This document shows positions 63,829 to 64,000 of a stretch of DNA of 64,000 bases, piece by piece. Each line of letters begins with the position of its first letter. Position 1 is the stretch's first letter. Below the pieces are notes generated by a model. That model had not been told where the DNA came from, ran no database searches, and saw nothing but the letters and a program-made list of their open reading frames with translations. This stretch comes from Diabrotica undecimpunctata (taxonomy: Eukaryota; Arthropoda; Insecta; Coleoptera; Chrysomelidae), in the NCBI RefSeq assembly GCF_040954645.1, contig NC_092811.1, positions 88,713,199 to 88,777,198 of the forward strand, in the 5' to 3' direction. A program made the position numbers and the translations under genes.

Positions 63829-64000
63829 CTGAATTTAAACATGGAATAAGAAGTATCGCAGCATCAACAGCAGCAGCTCTTACTTGCATATTTTCATCAC
63901 TTGATAATTCTACGAGACAAGGTAGAAGACAAATTCTAACATTTGCGTCATTTGATAAACCTTTTGCGACGTGCGGCAGCTCTGTACACATTGCTGCTCG
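63829..64000 (-). CDS. PPP4R4: PPP4R4-like exon A (partial, continues beyond right edge)
   Basis: The minus-strand frame is open from the window edge to a GTAAGTAATG donor whose GT lies at 63828-63827. It encodes HEAT-repeat-like helices, with the motifs HVAKGLSNDANVRICLLPCL and VRAAAVDAAILLIPCL. The V-R-x-x-A-x-x-x-L pattern is typical of HEAT helix A/B pairs in phosphatase regulatory subunits. The exon ends in phase 1, which matches the next exon at 62055. In the family this scaffold binds the PP4 catalytic subunit in the cytoplasm; that role is inferred from family membership, not visible here. The 5' boundary of the exon is outside the window. Confidence 0.8.

Larger units (their letters stand above)
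21682..64000 (-). other. PPP4R4: PPP4R4-like gene span, 3' part, partial at right edge
   Basis: Eight exons in transcript order from right to left chain without a phase conflict: junction phases are 1, 0, 1, 0, 1, 1, 2, and the last exon ends in phase 2. Together they encode about 760 residues. The first five exons give helical HEAT-type repeats, the sixth ends in a charged coiled coil, and the last two are low-complexity. This order and motifs recalled from the family (KYFKEHFFLPLLSL, then DDPVSTVRLC, then EQDKDVIATLKKK) fit PPP4R4, the PP4 regulatory subunit 4, usually near 870 residues, so roughly 100-200 N-terminal residues lie outside the window. PPP4R1 is the main alternative. All introns are stuffed with transposons. 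Confidence 0.75.

Noticed and set aside
1..64000. CRISPR arrays, bacterial operons, tRNA or rRNA genes
   Set aside because: None found. The short tandem arrays present are microsatellites or element-internal repeats without spacer structure.

Overview
This is a eukaryotic, almost certainly insect, nuclear genomic window. It is AT-rich, its host genes are split into small exons by large introns with GT-AG boundaries, and it is crowded with insect-type transposons: piggyBac, Tc1/mariner, pogo, Helitron, Penelope-like, I/Jockey/RTE-type LINEs and BEL/Pao. The repeat-swollen introns resemble beetle genomes, but the order cannot be fixed from sequence alone. I see no bacterial operon, CRISPR array, tRNA or rRNA gene.

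Two host genes are visible. The main one is on the minus strand and runs through most of the window: eight consecutive coding exons (63829-64000, 61826-62055, 57265-57445, 49705-50030, 38398-38629, 29744-30049, 28302-28416, 21682-22398). All splice phases agree. They encode about 760 residues of a HEAT-repeat protein followed by a coiled-coil and a Lys/Ser-rich tail, which I read as PPP4R4, a regulatory subunit of protein phosphatase 4. The 5' exons lie beyond the right edge; the last exon may be a tiny one near 4004. The second gene is on the plus strand and only its terminal exon (3536-3700), the C-terminus of an HDHD2/LHPP-like HAD phosphatase, is inside. The two genes are tail to tail.

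The rest is mobile DNA. Left end (1-8.2 kb): a piggyBac element with a nearly complete, intron-containing transposase frame running off the edge, a degenerate Tc1 element with terminal repeats, and BEL/Pao integrase remains. 9.1-19.7 kb: an I-type LINE with open ORF1 and ORF2, split by a 5.2-kb LTR element with 243/244 identical LTRs, a tRNA-Lys-type primer site and no recognisable gag-pol. 22.7-27.9 kb: RTE fragments, a LINE nested in another LINE, and a Tc1 relic. 29-38 kb: LINE fragments, a Helitron helicase broken by a 336-bp heptamer satellite, and a LINE with endonuclease and reverse transcriptase. 39.3-45.7 kb: a deleted pogo element, a mariner relic, and a Penelope-like element cut by a 554-bp Helitron and a 1068-bp mariner at single-base resolution. 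46-49.5 kb: two LINEs, one holding an 88-bp truncated insertion. 50.6-57 kb: a Jockey-type LINE cut by a Tc1 element (itself holding a 353-bp LINE piece), by another LINE, and by a LINE tail. 57.5-63.7 kb: a hairpin, a MITE, a DD81E transposase with two frameshifts, Penelope-like remains and a large inverted repeat.

The elements act on each other rather than on the host gene: removing each insertion with one copy of its target duplication restores the reading frame of the interrupted element, giving a relative order of arrival. None of the detected insertions breaks a PPP4R4 exon.
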